Counted from the stretch's first letter, positions 24,100-33,307 are shown. The stretch: DNA of 48,704 nt from Syntrophobacteraceae bacterium (GCA_025454175.1 JALOOX010000021.1:1-48704); one strand, 5' to 3'. Notes: generated from the sequence alone by a model not told the origin. Made by a program: numbers and translations.

Positions 24100-25395
24100 C
24101 TACTCGGGGATGAGATCGTAATAGTAAATCATGGCGTCCGATCGGGAGATGATGCCGATGACCCGGTCGTCCTGGACCACCGGCAGCCGGCCGATGTCGT
24201 GCTTGATCAGGATCCTCATGGCTTCGGCCACGGTGTGCATGGGAGTGACGGTGACCACCTTCCTCGACATGAAGGCCTTGACGGGCGATTGCCACTGCCT
24301 GCTCTTCACCTTGTTGAGATCCCGCCTCGAGATGATGCCCACCAGCCTGTCCTCCTCCATGACGGGCATCCCGGAGTAGCCCTTCTCGTTCAGGACGGTC
24401 GCCACCTCCTTCATGGGGGTTTCGGGAGTCACATGATCGACGGGGAAGGACATGAGGTCGCTGATCTGGACCGGGAGCTGCCGGTAGTCCTGAATGGCCT
24501 CCGAGAGCCAGACTTCGATGCCGTCGGGAGTGGCGTCTTTCACGATGGCCGAGCCGGCCCCGGCGTGGCCTCCTCCTCCCAGGATGCGCATGACGGCTCC
24601 CACGTCGAAGCTGTCGATGCCGCTGCGGCCGATCACCATGCACCGCTCGGTCCTGGTGTCGCGAAAGATCCCGAAAGCCACATCCACGTTGACGATGTTC
24701 CTGTACATGCTGACCACTTCCGCCAACCCGGGCGTGTGCCCGTCGAGCTCCAGCTTGCTCACGCTCATGCGGTAGCCGTTGACCTTCATGCGCCGGGTGT
24801 CGGCGAGCATCCTGAAGAGAATCTCCTTCTGCTGGGGCCCGTAAGTGGGGCGCAGGATGGTCTGGATGACCTTGAGGTCGGCGTGCCTCTCGAGCAGGAG
24901 CGCGGCGGCCCGCAGGTCCCGGGGAGTGGTCGAGGGGAAGGTCAGGTGACCCGTGTCCTCGTAGATCCCGGCCAGGAAAAGCGTCGCGCAGATGGGCGAG
25001 AAATCGATCCCTCGCTCCCTGATGGCCTCCACCAGGAGGGTGGTGGTGGCCCCCAGGGAATCCTGGCGGGACCAGGTCGGCGTGATGTCCCCGATTTCGG
25101 GATGATGGTCCCAGATGTGGACCTCGATATCCGTTCTCCTCATCAGCGGGTCCAGGCCCTCGAGACGCACCCAGCGGTTGGCGTCCACCACGATGAGGCG
25201 GTAGATGGAGCTCAGATCGAGGTCTTTCGCCGTCTTAAAATCGAAAATGTCCTTGTGGATGGAGAGAAAGCTCCGGACGTTCTGGTTGACGCCTGACGGG
25301 AGCAGCGCCTGGGCTCCGGGGTAGAGCATGGATGCGGCCACGAGAGAAGCCAGGGCATCGAAGTCGGTGTTCTTGTGAGCTGAGATGATCTGCAA
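24100..25395 (-). CDS. DHH-DHHA1 phosphoesterase with tandem CBS domains
   Basis: A 431-residue protein. The N-terminal DHH phosphoesterase domain has HKNTDFDALAS, VVDAN and the DHHPE motif; DHHA1 carries GGGGHAGAGSA (about 274-284). Two CBS domains follow (about 315-425), each with the IIS[R]-[S/R]D ending, suggesting adenine-nucleotide sensing. DHH domains of this type cleave short oligonucleotides or cyclic dinucleotides. Related proteins in this phylum often continue into a tRNA/poly(A) nucleotidyltransferase domain; here a stop codon closes the frame after the second CBS domain. Translation begins at TTG 25395, fixed by AAGGAG 8 nt upstream. It lies directly upstream of the reverse-transcriptase-like gene. 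Confidence 0.87.
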   Translation of the reverse strand: MQIISAHKNTDFDALASLVAASMLYPGAQALLPSGVNQNVRSFLSIHKDIFDFKTAKDLDLSSIYRLIVVDANRWVRLEGLDPLMRRTDIEVHIWDHHPEIGDITPTWSRQDSLGATTTLLVEAIRERGIDFSPICATLFLAGIYEDTGHLTFPSTTPRDLRAAALLLERHADLKVIQTILRPTYGPQQKEILFRMLADTRRMKVNGYRMSVSKLELDGHTPGLAEVVSMYRNIVNVDVAFGIFRDTRTERCMVIGRSGIDSFDVGAVMRILGGGGHAGAGSAIVKDATPDGIEVWLSEAIQDYRQLPVQISDLMSFPVDHVTPETPMKEVATVLNEKGYSGMPVMEEDRLVGIISRRDLNKVKSRQWQSPVKAFMSRKVVTVTPMHTVAEAMRILIKHDIGRLPVVQDDRVIGIISRSDAMIYYYDLIPE

Positions 25396-25514
25396 CGCGT
25401 TCGCTCCTTCAAGATTTGGGCAGAGGAACCGGTCCTATGCAACGAGGCAGCGGAAGCATCTCCTCCGAGGTCTCGATCAAGTAGACAAACGGGAGGTGGG
25501 GCGGTTCGGCGCGG

Positions 25515-25538
25515 GCAGGGAGCGGTCCCGCTCCCTGC
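25515..25538. repeat. Perfect hairpin upstream of the DHH-CBS gene
   Basis: A 10-bp perfect stem GCAGGGAGCG/CGCTCCCTGC with a 4-nt loop, between the 90-residue gene and the DHH-CBS gene. No T-run follows on either strand, so it is more likely a processing or attenuation structure than a full terminator. Confidence 0.4.
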
Positions 25539-25587
25539 TCCTGAAGGGTTGCAGGCCAGGGTTCGCGTCCAGGCAATCCACCGGCCA

Positions 25588-25860
25588 TTAAAGCTCGGGA
25601 TGATTCTCGTTCCAGCATTCTCGTTTCTGCCAGAGCATGTCGGCGAGCGTCGTTACGGCCTGGTCCCTCCACTCGGCTCCCGAGCAGGAGGTGATGAGGG
25701 GGACGGGAGTCCCTGACTCCGTACTCCGTATGAACAGGGCGCTCCCTCCATCCTCAAGCCTGCCGAGGCTCGAATCCCGGCTGTCTTCAATGTGCCGGTC
25801 CAGGATGAGACCGGCTATCTCCGCGGCATCGTCGCGGGTTCTGATGCGCTGGCTGATCAT
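25588..25860 (-). CDS. Small protein of unknown function (90 aa)
   Basis: An unrecognised cytoplasmic protein with a very good ribosome site (GAGGAGG, 5-nt spacer) before the ATG at 25860. The N-terminal 25 residues look helical (MISQRIRTRDDAAEIAGLIL); the middle contains GGSALFIRS, a possible strand pair; the C-terminus is helical and Trp-containing. No metal or catalytic motif is evident. It precedes the DHH-CBS and reverse-transcriptase-like genes on the same strand with a 192-bp gap holding a hairpin, so it could be the first gene of that transcript. Confidence 0.6.
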   Translation of the reverse strand: MISQRIRTRDDAAEIAGLILDRHIEDSRDSSLGRLEDGGSALFIRSTESGTPVPLITSCSGAEWRDQAVTTLADMLWQKRECWNENHPEL

Positions 25861-26108
25861 GGTAACCTCCTCGATCTTTCATGCAGGGTCTTGGGGACCC
25901 CCCCGCCCCATTGACCCGAACCGACATGACGGTTCACCCGGGATCCATGGAAGGGGTGCGGGGTGCCGCAGCCTGCAAGCCACTGCCTGGTGAAATGCTT
26001 TCAAAATAAATCTAATCTTTGTTTTGATGGCTGCACAATCCCATGGATACCCGCCTCCGCGCGGGCATGACAGGTCGGAATCGGACACCTGCTTGTGCGG
26101 CGTTGCCA

Positions 26109-27809
26109 TCAGGAGCCAGCCTCGCCGCGCCTGAGGATCTCCTCGGCGTGGGCCCGGGTGGTGTCCGAGATGGCGATGCCCCCCAGCATGCGGGAAAGCT
26201 CGTCCACCCGTTCCTCTCGCTCGAGGAGCCGGATCCGGGTGTAAGTCTCCTCGTCCAATGTCTCCTTCGCCACGCGGTAGTGGTGCTCACCGTAGCAGGC
26301 GATCTGGGGAAGATGCGTGATGCAGATGACCTGCTGCCTGGAGGCGAGCCGCTTGAGCTGGAGTCCCACCAGTTCCGCGATGCGTCCCCCGATTCCCGCA
26401 TCCACTTCGTCGAAAACCAGGGTTTCCGCCTCTCCCTGGCGGCCGAGAAGGCTCTTCAAGGCCAGCAGGATTCGGGAGAGCTCGCCGCCCGAGGCCACGC
26501 GCGCGAGGGGCTTGAGCTCCTCTCCCGGGTTGGCCGAAAGGAGAAACTCCACGCGGTCGATGCCGCTGGCGGTGAAGGGAGCATCAACTGGCCCCCCGTC
26601 GCCCCGTGAGGTGTCATGGAACCGGACCTCGAAGCGGGCCCTGGCCATGTCGAGGGAGCCCAGCACGGCGCGCACTTCGGTTTCCAGACTGCGGGCCGCC
26701 TCCCGCCTTCGGTCCGAGAGAACGGTCGCTTCCGCGAGATAACGACCGCGCAGCTCATCGAGGGATTTATTCAGGAAATCTTCGCGGAGGTCCGCGTCGT
26801 CCTCGCCGGAAAGCTCTCGCTTGAGCTCCTCCTGGCGGCCGAGCATGGCATCGAGGCCCCCCCCGTATTTCTTCCCCAGCCTCTGGAGCTGTGTCAGCCG
26901 CTCCTCCACCGCCGAAAGCCTCTGGGGGTCGAAGGTGATCCGGTGCGCATACTGCTGGACGCCGTGGACCAGTTCCTCGAGGTGGATCCTCGCCTGCTGG
27001 AGGTGCACCGAGAGTGGCTCCAGCGAACCATCGATCCGCAGCAGGGCTTCCATGTCTTTCTCAACTGCCGAGAGCTGCTCCAGGACGGCCCCCCGGCCCG
27101 CGTAAAGGGCCTGGTCGGCATGGTCGGCCGCCTCTCTCAGGGTGGCTGCGTGCCGCAGAAGGTTCCTTTCCTGCTCGAGGTCCACGTCTTCGCCGGGGAC
27201 GAGCCTTGCCGCTTCGAGCTCCTGGAGCTGAAAGCGCATGTAGTCGAGCTTCTCGGCCCGCTCCCTGCGGCTCCTCATGAGCCGCCTCAGCTCCTCCTGA
27301 ACGGCCGTCCATTCCGAGTGGATTTCCCGCACGCGCCTGCAGAGCGGGTCCAGGCGTCCGTAGTTGTCGAGAAGCTCCAGGTGCAGGACCGAATCCAGGA
27401 GGAGCTGGTGCTCGTGCTGGCCGGAGATGGAGATGAGCCCCCTCGCCAGGGACTGGAGCTGCTGCAGGCTTACGGCCTGGTCGTTCACGAAAATGCGGTT
27501 CTTGTTGCTTCGGCTGATGCTGCGGCGGATGGAGAGGGCTTCGGCCGGCTCGAGGCCCAGGGTCTCCAGCCTGCGGACGGCGGCGGCCGAATCGTCGGCA
27601 AAGAGGAAAGTGGCTTCGACGGAGGCTTCCTGGGTTCCCGTGCGGATCATTTCCTGGGAGGCTCGGCTGCCGAGGATCAGGTTCACTGCGCCGATGAGGA
27701 TGGATTTCCCGGCCCCGGTCTCCCCGGAGATGACGTTCAGCCCGTTATCGAAGGTGATCTCGAGATCGCGGATGATGGCAAAGTTGTGGACCGTCAGTTC
27801 ATGAAGCAA
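26109..27809 (-). CDS. recN: DNA repair protein RecN
   Basis: SMC-like ATPase acting in double-strand-break repair by recombination. The product is about 566 residues, the normal size. Seen: LTVHNFAIIRDLEITF at the N-terminus, Walker A GETGAGKS, a long central coiled-coil region, signature LARVASGGELSRILLALK, and Walker B TLVFDEVDAGIGG. A TTG start at 27809 is preferred: it has GGAGGAG with ideal spacing and gives the family's usual LLHEL beginning. The alternative GTG at 27857 adds 16 residues not seen in the family. It is divergent from plsB across an AT-rich 168-bp region; I could not identify a LexA site there. Confidence 0.94.
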   Translation of the reverse strand: MLHELTVHNFAIIRDLEITFDNGLNVISGETGAGKSILIGAVNLILGSRASQEMIRTGTQEASVEATFLFADDSAAAVRRLETLGLEPAEALSIRRSISRSNKNRIFVNDQAVSLQQLQSLARGLISISGQHEHQLLLDSVLHLELLDNYGRLDPLCRRVREIHSEWTAVQEELRRLMRSRRERAEKLDYMRFQLQELEAARLVPGEDVDLEQERNLLRHAATLREAADHADQALYAGRGAVLEQLSAVEKDMEALLRIDGSLEPLSVHLQQARIHLEELVHGVQQYAHRITFDPQRLSAVEERLTQLQRLGKKYGGGLDAMLGRQEELKRELSGEDDADLREDFLNKSLDELRGRYLAEATVLSDRRREAARSLETEVRAVLGSLDMARARFEVRFHDTSRGDGGPVDAPFTASGIDRVEFLLSANPGEELKPLARVASGGELSRILLALKSLLGRQGEAETLVFDEVDAGIGGRIAELVGLQLKRLASRQQVICITHLPQIACYGEHHYRVAKETLDEETYTRIRLLEREERVDELSRMLGGIAISDTTRAHAEEILRRGEAGS

Positions 27810-27977
27810 CCTGGCGTCTCCTCCTGTTCCGGATTCACCGTGAAGGACCTTGGACACACCCTCTCTCGGCAGAAGACCGTCGGCATGAAAGGGATATTTT
27901 TTTTGGGATTTCTATCACAAATCTGCTAAGTTAAACAATTCTGATTTAAGGCTGAATGGCGAAAGGACTCACGGATC

Positions 27978-30644
27978 ATGTGGAATATCTGGCAAAGGAT
28001 CAGGGAAGCCAAGGGCCTCACCATCGCGAGCGATCCCTACGGCTACTCGGTGGATGAGCGCCCGGCTTTCTTTCTGCGGAGCCTTTTCGAGCGGTTCATC
28101 ACCAAAACCGCCATGCCCGAGGACCAGCAGAAACTGCTCGAATCGCTGGCCCAGCAGGGCACCGTGGTCTACGCCGCCGAATACCGGTCCCAGTTCGACT
28201 TCATCTACCTGAACCTGCGCCTCCACCAGCTGGGCCTTCCCAAGCCCACTTTCCTCTTCGACCTTCATCCCTATTTCTGGCAGCCCCGGCTTTATGCGGC
28301 CAAGGTCATGGGCTATCACCTCTACCGCACCCTGCGGATGGAGGGGCGCCCGGATCCCTACGCCGACGGCTATTATCAGCGAAAGATCCAGGATGGGCAG
28401 TCCGGGCTTCTCTTCCTGGTGGGAAAGCGCGGCTACTACGAGCGGGCCATCCGGGTCGGAAACGATCCCCTGGAGCACCTGGTGGACATCCAGGGCCAGA
28501 TGGAAAAACCCATTTTCGTGGTGCCCCTGGTGCTGCTCTACAGCCGCAGTCCCGACCGGGAGCGGCGGGGCCTGCAGCAGGTTTTCCGGGGTCCCCGCGA
28601 GAGGGCCAGTGTACTCAGGAAATGGTGGCGGCTTGTCCAGGGGCCGTCGCTCACGGTGCTCGAAGCCGGCGAGGCCCTGAACCTCCAGGAAGTGGTCCCC
28701 GAGCTCTCTCCGCACCTTTCCGAGCGGCGCAAACAGGTTTTTCAGCTGCGCCGGGAGCTCATCGATTCCGTCGACAAGATCAAGCGCGCCATTGTGGGGC
28801 CCACCCTCAAGAGCAAGCTCGAGCTCAAGGAGATCATCCTCCACCACCCGCGGCTCGAAACCTTCATGCAGCGCCGGGCCCGATCGTCCAAGCAGGAGAT
28901 GTGGAAGATCCGGGCCGAAGCCGACCAGTACCTGGAGGAGATCGCCGCCGACTACAACTACACGCTGATCCGGGTGGGCGAGAGCGTCCTCAAGTGGATG
29001 TGGAACAACCTCTTCGACGGCGTCGAGGTGGACATGGAGAGCCTGGCCCGTGTCAAGAATGCCTCTCGCCGCAATACCATCGTTTACATCCCCTGCCACA
29101 AGAGCCACATCGACTACCTGATCCTGTCCTTCATTCTTTTCGACAACAGCCTCTATACACCATTCATCGCGGCCGGCAAGAACCTGGCCTTCTGGCCCCT
29201 GGGGCCCATCTTCAGGCGCGGCGGGGCTTTTTTCATCCGGCGGAGCTTCAAGGGCCTCAAGTTCTATGCTGAGGTCTTCTCCCTCTATGTGAAGACCATG
29301 GTGCAGCTCGGGCACAACATCGAGTTCTTCATCGAAGGGGGGCGAAGCCGCACCGGCAAGATGGTCCTCCCCAAGCTGGGCCTCCTGGCCATTCTGCTGC
29401 AGGCCGTCGAGGAGGGGTTCTGCGAAGACCTGGTGTTCGTGCCGACCTCCATCTGCTACGACCGGATCCCCGAGGAGGACGCCTACGCCAAGGAAGTGTC
29501 GGGAGGGGCCAAGGTGGACGAAAACATCGGGCAGCTGGTTCGGGCCCGGCGTTTCCTGAAGAAGCGCTACGGGCGTGTTTACGTGCAGTTCGCCGAGCCG
29601 ATCTCCTATCAGCGCTACATCGAGCGGCGCAACCTGGATCTCGCGACGCTGCGACCCCGCGATCGCCACGCCATGTACCGGGATTTCGCGTACCGCGTCA
29701 TCAACAGCATCAACCACGCGTCCCTCGTGACTCCTCATGCCCTGGTGGCTTCGGCCCTGCTCTCGGTCTCGCGGGGTGGAGTGTCCATGGCCGAGTTCCA
29801 GGAGGTCTGCCGCCAGTTCTACGATTTCCTGATGGATCAGAAAATTCGTCTCTCCAAGACCCTCCGCAGCTACGACCTGGCCGTGACCGAAACCCTTTCG
29901 GATTTCGAGCGCAGCAAGGTCATCGGCAAGCTCAAGGATGAAGACGACGACCTGGAGGAGGAGGTCTTCACCATCGACGACGGCAAACGGCTGACGCTCG
30001 AATACTACAAGAACAATATCATTCACTTCCTGCTTCCGGCCGCCTACGTGGCAACATCGATCCTGGCCCAGCAGACTTTCCGGTTCAGCATCGCCCAGAT
30101 CCTGGAAGATGTGGCGTTCATGAAGAACTTCTTCAAGTACGAATTCGTGTACGACAACGAGCTGAAGGACGAGGACCTGGTCGCGGGAGTGCTTCGGATC
30201 TTCGAAGAGAGGGACTGGCTGCACCGGCTGGGGGAAAATGATCAGCCCTTCATCCTCTCCCACAGCGGCCACCGGGCCGCCCATGCGTTCCATGGTCTTC
30301 TCAGGAGCTACTTCGAGGGCTACTGGCTGGTTTTGCGGGCCTTCAGGTACCTGCAGAAGAAGCCGTACAGCGAAAAGGATTTCATGAAAAAGGTTTTCAA
30401 CCTGGGCCAGAAAACGCTGAAGCTCGAGCTGATCGATCGGCCCGAGTCCGTTTCCAAGATCATGTTCGGCAACGCTTTGAACTACTACCTGGAGCGCGGG
30501 CTCATCGAGAAGAAGGTCGAGGAGGACAAGGGCAAGGAGAAAAGCCAGGAAGTCTTTGCCGACACCGGGGATCGCCTCCTGATCCAGGACTACAGCCGGC
30601 AGATCAGCCGTTTCCTGAGGTCCCCGCGGTTCACGCTGCAGTGA
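27978..30644 (+). CDS. plsB: Glycerol-3-phosphate 1-O-acyltransferase
   Basis: Inner-membrane-associated enzyme acylating sn-glycerol-3-phosphate at position 1, the first step of phospholipid synthesis. The product is 888 residues, slightly longer than E. coli PlsB. The catalytic block is complete: HKSHID (the HX4D motif), then GAFFIRRSFKG and FIEGGRSRTGK, and a fourth block with FVPTSICYDRIPE. The N-terminal 300 residues contain a second, degenerate acyltransferase-like stretch (VVYAAEYRSQFDFIYLNL), as is common in larger PlsB proteins. AAGGA lies 10 nt ahead of the ATG. It is followed 77 bp later by ilvE on the same strand. Confidence 0.94.
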   Translation: MWNIWQRIREAKGLTIASDPYGYSVDERPAFFLRSLFERFITKTAMPEDQQKLLESLAQQGTVVYAAEYRSQFDFIYLNLRLHQLGLPKPTFLFDLHPYFWQPRLYAAKVMGYHLYRTLRMEGRPDPYADGYYQRKIQDGQSGLLFLVGKRGYYERAIRVGNDPLEHLVDIQGQMEKPIFVVPLVLLYSRSPDRERRGLQQVFRGPRERASVLRKWWRLVQGPSLTVLEAGEALNLQEVVPELSPHLSERRKQVFQLRRELIDSVDKIKRAIVGPTLKSKLELKEIILHHPRLETFMQRRARSSKQEMWKIRAEADQYLEEIAADYNYTLIRVGESVLKWMWNNLFDGVEVDMESLARVKNASRRNTIVYIPCHKSHIDYLILSFILFDNSLYTPFIAAGKNLAFWPLGPIFRRGGAFFIRRSFKGLKFYAEVFSLYVKTMVQLGHNIEFFIEGGRSRTGKMVLPKLGLLAILLQAVEEGFCEDLVFVPTSICYDRIPEEDAYAKEVSGGAKVDENIGQLVRARRFLKKRYGRVYVQFAEPISYQRYIERRNLDLATLRPRDRHAMYRDFAYRVINSINHASLVTPHALVASALLSVSRGGVSMAEFQEVCRQFYDFLMDQKIRLSKTLRSYDLAVTETLSDFERSKVIGKLKDEDDDLEEEVFTIDDGKRLTLEYYKNNIIHFLLPAAYVATSILAQQTFRFSIAQILEDVAFMKNFFKYEFVYDNELKDEDLVAGVLRIFEERDWLHRLGENDQPFILSHSGHRAAHAFHGLLRSYFEGYWLVLRAFRYLQKKPYSEKDFMKKVFNLGQKTLKLELIDRPESVSKIMFGNALNYYLERGLIEKKVEEDKGKEKSQEVFADTGDRLLIQDYSRQISRFLRSPRFTLQ

Positions 30645-30721
30645 TTTTTTCTGGAGATCGATGAGTTATTGCTTTATATCCGAAAACTCGAAACCAGTCT
30701 TTTATCGTGGGAGGCGTTGAA

Positions 30722-31798
30722 ATGGAGATCAGAATCGAGCCCGCGGATCCCGCCAGGCGGCATCCGAAACCTGAAGACGACAGCAAGCTCATTTTTGGAA
30801 AGACCTTCAGCGATCACATGTTCATGATGAACTACGTCACGGGCAAGGGCTGGATTGATCCTCGAGTCGTCCCCTACCAGAGCATGGCCATGGACCCCGC
30901 GGCCATGGTGCTCCACTACGGGCAGGGCATCTTCGAAGGGCTCAAGGCCTACCGCTGCAGGGACGGGCACATCAATCTCTTCCGGCCGGCGAAGAACTGC
31001 GAGCGGATGAACCGGTCGGCCCGGCGCCTCTGCATGCCCGAGATCGATGTGGACTTTCAGCTGAAGGCCATTGAAGCCCTCCTGAAGCTGGATGTGGACT
31101 GGATTCCGCGCAGCATCGGCTCCTCCCTGTACATCAGGCCCACCATGATCGCCAGTGAGCCGGCCCTTGGTGTGCGGCCGGCCAACGAATACATCCATTT
31201 TGTCATCACCGGGCCCGTGGGGGCCTACTACCCCGAGGGTTTCAATCCCATCGCCATTTACGTTTCCGACGAATATGTGCGGGCTGTCCGGGGCGGCGTC
31301 GGAGAATCCAAGACCATGGCCAATTACGCGGCGAGCCTTTACGCAGCCGAGATGGCCAAGAAGAAGGGCTTCACGCAGGTGCTGTGGCTCGATGCGGTGG
31401 AGCGCCGCTACATCGAGGAGGTGGGCACCATGAACATCTTTTTCCGCATCGGCGACGAGCTCGTGACGCCGCCCCTCACCGGGTCCATCCTGCCCGGCGT
31501 GACGCGCGACTCGGTCATTCAGATGGCGAGCCACTGGGGCATCACCGTCCATGAGCGCCTGATCGACATCGATGAGGTCATCGGCGCCATCGAATCGGGG
31601 TCCATGAAGGAGATTTTCGGCACGGGCACCGCCGCCGTCGTCTCCCCGGTCGGCTCCATCAGCTACAAGGACGAGAGCTTCCGCATCGGGAACGGGGCGG
31701 TCGGGGAGCTTTCCCAGAAGCTCTACGACGAAATCGTGGCCATCCAATACGGAGAGAAGGAAGACCCCTTCGGATGGGTGTACCGCGTGAAGGTGTGA
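30722..31798 (+). CDS. ilvE: Branched-chain amino acid aminotransferase
   Basis: Fold-type IV pyridoxal-phosphate aminotransferase catalysing the last step of valine, leucine and isoleucine synthesis. The product is 358 residues, typical of the longer class. Seen: HYGQGIFEGLKAYR near the N-terminus, the catalytic Lys in GESKTMANYAASL, EEVGTMNIFF, and the cofactor phosphate-binding TGSILPGVTRDS and FGTGTAAVVSPVG. The ATG at 30722 follows GGGAGG at 7 nt; an ATG five codons earlier overlaps that ribosome site. It could be co-transcribed with plsB. Confidence 0.95.
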   Translation: MEIRIEPADPARRHPKPEDDSKLIFGKTFSDHMFMMNYVTGKGWIDPRVVPYQSMAMDPAAMVLHYGQGIFEGLKAYRCRDGHINLFRPAKNCERMNRSARRLCMPEIDVDFQLKAIEALLKLDVDWIPRSIGSSLYIRPTMIASEPALGVRPANEYIHFVITGPVGAYYPEGFNPIAIYVSDEYVRAVRGGVGESKTMANYAASLYAAEMAKKKGFTQVLWLDAVERRYIEEVGTMNIFFRIGDELVTPPLTGSILPGVTRDSVIQMASHWGITVHERLIDIDEVIGAIESGSMKEIFGTGTAAVVSPVGSISYKDESFRIGNGAVGELSQKLYDEIVAIQYGEKEDPFGWVYRVKV

Positions 31799-31845
31799 CC
31801 GATTGGGGGGATGCTCCTCGACCGGGTCCTCAGCGCTTTTGGACC

Positions 31846-31928
31846 TCACCGCGGAGGCGCGGAGAACGCAAGGAAACCCAGCCTGCTTCCTGGTGTTTTC
31901 CTTTGCGCGCCTGGCGTCTTTGCGGTGA
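31846..31928. repeat. Imperfect inverted repeat of the CACCGCGGAGGCGCGG type
   Basis: The left arm begins TCACCGCGGAGGCGCGGAGA and the right arm is its imperfect reverse complement, ending CTTTGCGGTGA. This matches a dispersed repeat style seen in many bacterial genomes, usually between genes. A weaker relative of the left arm (CACCGTGGAGGACGCGGAGAG) occurs near 33336. Confidence 0.55.
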
Positions 31929-32057
31929 AGCAGCCTATGATCTTCTTCTGGAGCGGGTTGCGGGAAATCCGACAAGGGGTATTGAATTCATGGAAGGGCA
32001 TGGTTAATATCAAACCGTAAGGTTGACAGTATGTCGCCTTCTCCTAACCCCTCCTGG

Positions 32058-32100
32058 CCCCGTTCAGCTTTCCCCCTCCGGCTGAACGGGGTTTCCTTTT
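32058..32100 (+). terminator. Intrinsic terminator upstream of rfbB
   Basis: Perfect 11-bp stem CCCCGTTCAGC/GCTGAACGGGG with a 12-nt loop, followed by TTTCCTTTT. It lies 260 nt past ilvE and probably ends the plsB-ilvE transcript, isolating rfbB. Confidence 0.82.
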
Positions 32101-32149
32101 AGAATCCCACTGTCAGCTGGCGATACCGTAACGGCAGGTGATTTCCAGG

Positions 32150-32178
32150 TTGTGCTGCCGCCCTCGAAAATCGATAAT
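32150..32178 (+). promoter_or_regulatory. Candidate promoter of rfbB
   Basis: TTGTGC (32150-32155), a 17-bp spacer and GATAAT (32173-32178). The -10 matches at five of six positions; the -35 is weak. It lies between the terminator and the rfbB ribosome site. Confidence 0.38.
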
Positions 32179-32239
32179 ACCCTGCAAGGCATAATGCACC
32201 ACGGATCTTGGAGAGGAAAGCCAAAGGAGGATTGGACGC

Positions 32240-33307
32240 GTGAAGACCTGGCTGGTTACGGGGGGAGCCGGATTCATCGGCTCGAACTTCGTCCTGAGAA
32301 TTCGCTCGCGAGGCGTGGCCCGCATCGTCAACCTGGATCTCCTGACCTATGCCGGCAACCTCCGCAACCTGGATGCCCCGCACAGCGATCCCAACCACGT
32401 CTTCGTTCGGGGGGACATTGGGGATCGCGAAATGGTACGAGACCTCCTGGTCCGGCACCAGCCCGAGACGGTGGTCAATTTCGCGGCCGAAAGCCATGTG
32501 GACCGCTCCATCGACGGCCCCGATCCCTTCATCCAGACCAATGTGGTGGGGACTTTCTCCCTGCTCAAGGAGTCCCTCCGTTACTGGCAGGGCCTGGAAG
32601 AGCCGTCTCGGAGCGCTTTCCGTTTTCTGCATGTTTCCACGGACGAGGTCTACGGCTCCCTGGGTCCCGACGATCCTGCCTTCAGCGAGCGCACTCCCTA
32701 CGCTCCCAACAGCCCCTACTCGGCATCCAAAGCCGCGGCCGACCACTTGGTGCGCGCCTACCACCACACCTATGGCCTACCCACCCTGACGACCAACTGC
32801 TCCAACAACTACGGCCCAAGACAGTTCCCGGAAAAGCTCATCCCCCTCATGATCCTGAACGGACTGAGCGGCAAGCCCCTCCCGGTCTACGGCGACGGGT
32901 TGAACGTCCGGGACTGGCTCTACGTCGAAGACCACTGCGCGGCCATTGAGGTGGTGCTCCTCGGGGGACGCCCGGGCGAGACCTACAACATCGGCGGCGG
33001 GTGCGAGCTGACCAACATGGAGGTGGTGCGCTCGGTCTGCAGCCTCATCGACCAGCTCCGTCCCGAATCGCCCCATAGGCCCCACTCGTCTCTCGTTTCG
33101 TTCGTGAAAGACCGCCCTGGGCACGACCGCCGCTACGCCATCGATGCCGCCAAGATCCAGTCCGAGCTGGGCTGGCGCCCGGAGGAGACCTTCGAGACCG
33201 GCCTCAGGAAGACCATCCACTGGTACCTCGAAAATACCGATTGGGTGAGCTCCATCCAGACGGGCGAGTACCAGGAGTGGATTCGCAAGCATTATGGAGA
33301 GTCGTGA
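32240..33307 (+). CDS. rfbB: dTDP-glucose 4,6-dehydratase
   Basis: NAD-dependent short-chain dehydrogenase-family enzyme forming dTDP-4-dehydro-6-deoxyglucose, the precursor of rhamnose and other deoxysugars in surface glycans. It has 355 residues. Seen: TGGAGFIGSNF at the N-terminus, AAESHVDRSI, TDEVYGSLG, the catalytic YSASKAAAD, and NNYGPRQFPEKLIP. Translation starts at GTG 32240, with AAGGAGG 9 nt upstream. RfbC at 4.5 kb acts on its product. Terminator and promoter elements upstream suggest a separate transcription unit. Confidence 0.95.
   Translation: MKTWLVTGGAGFIGSNFVLRIRSRGVARIVNLDLLTYAGNLRNLDAPHSDPNHVFVRGDIGDREMVRDLLVRHQPETVVNFAAESHVDRSIDGPDPFIQTNVVGTFSLLKESLRYWQGLEEPSRSAFRFLHVSTDEVYGSLGPDDPAFSERTPYAPNSPYSASKAAADHLVRAYHHTYGLPTLTTNCSNNYGPRQFPEKLIPLMILNGLSGKPLPVYGDGLNVRDWLYVEDHCAAIEVVLLGGRPGETYNIGGGCELTNMEVVRSVCSLIDQLRPESPHRPHSSLVSFVKDRPGHDRRYAIDAAKIQSELGWRPEETFETGLRKTIHWYLENTDWVSSIQTGEYQEWIRKHYGES

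Larger units (their letters stand above)
31799..32239. other. Gene-free interval with repeat, terminator and candidate promoter
   Basis: This 441-bp gap between ilvE and rfbB holds an imperfect inverted repeat (31846-31928), an intrinsic terminator (32058-32100) and a promoter-like pair (32150-32178). No open frame here has both a ribosome site and normal codon use. The piece between 31930 and 32057 shows nothing I recognise. Confidence 0.5.

Noticed and set aside
24080..24643. Frameshift in the DHH-CBS gene hiding a lost nucleotidyltransferase domain
   Set aside because: The alternative frame ends almost at once and shows no nucleotidyltransferase motif; the second CBS domain is complete before the stop.
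27969..30293. 774-residue open frame on the minus strand opposite plsB
   Set aside because: It is a shadow of the G/C-ending codons of plsB, whose motifs are unmistakable; the antisense product has no recognisable motifs.
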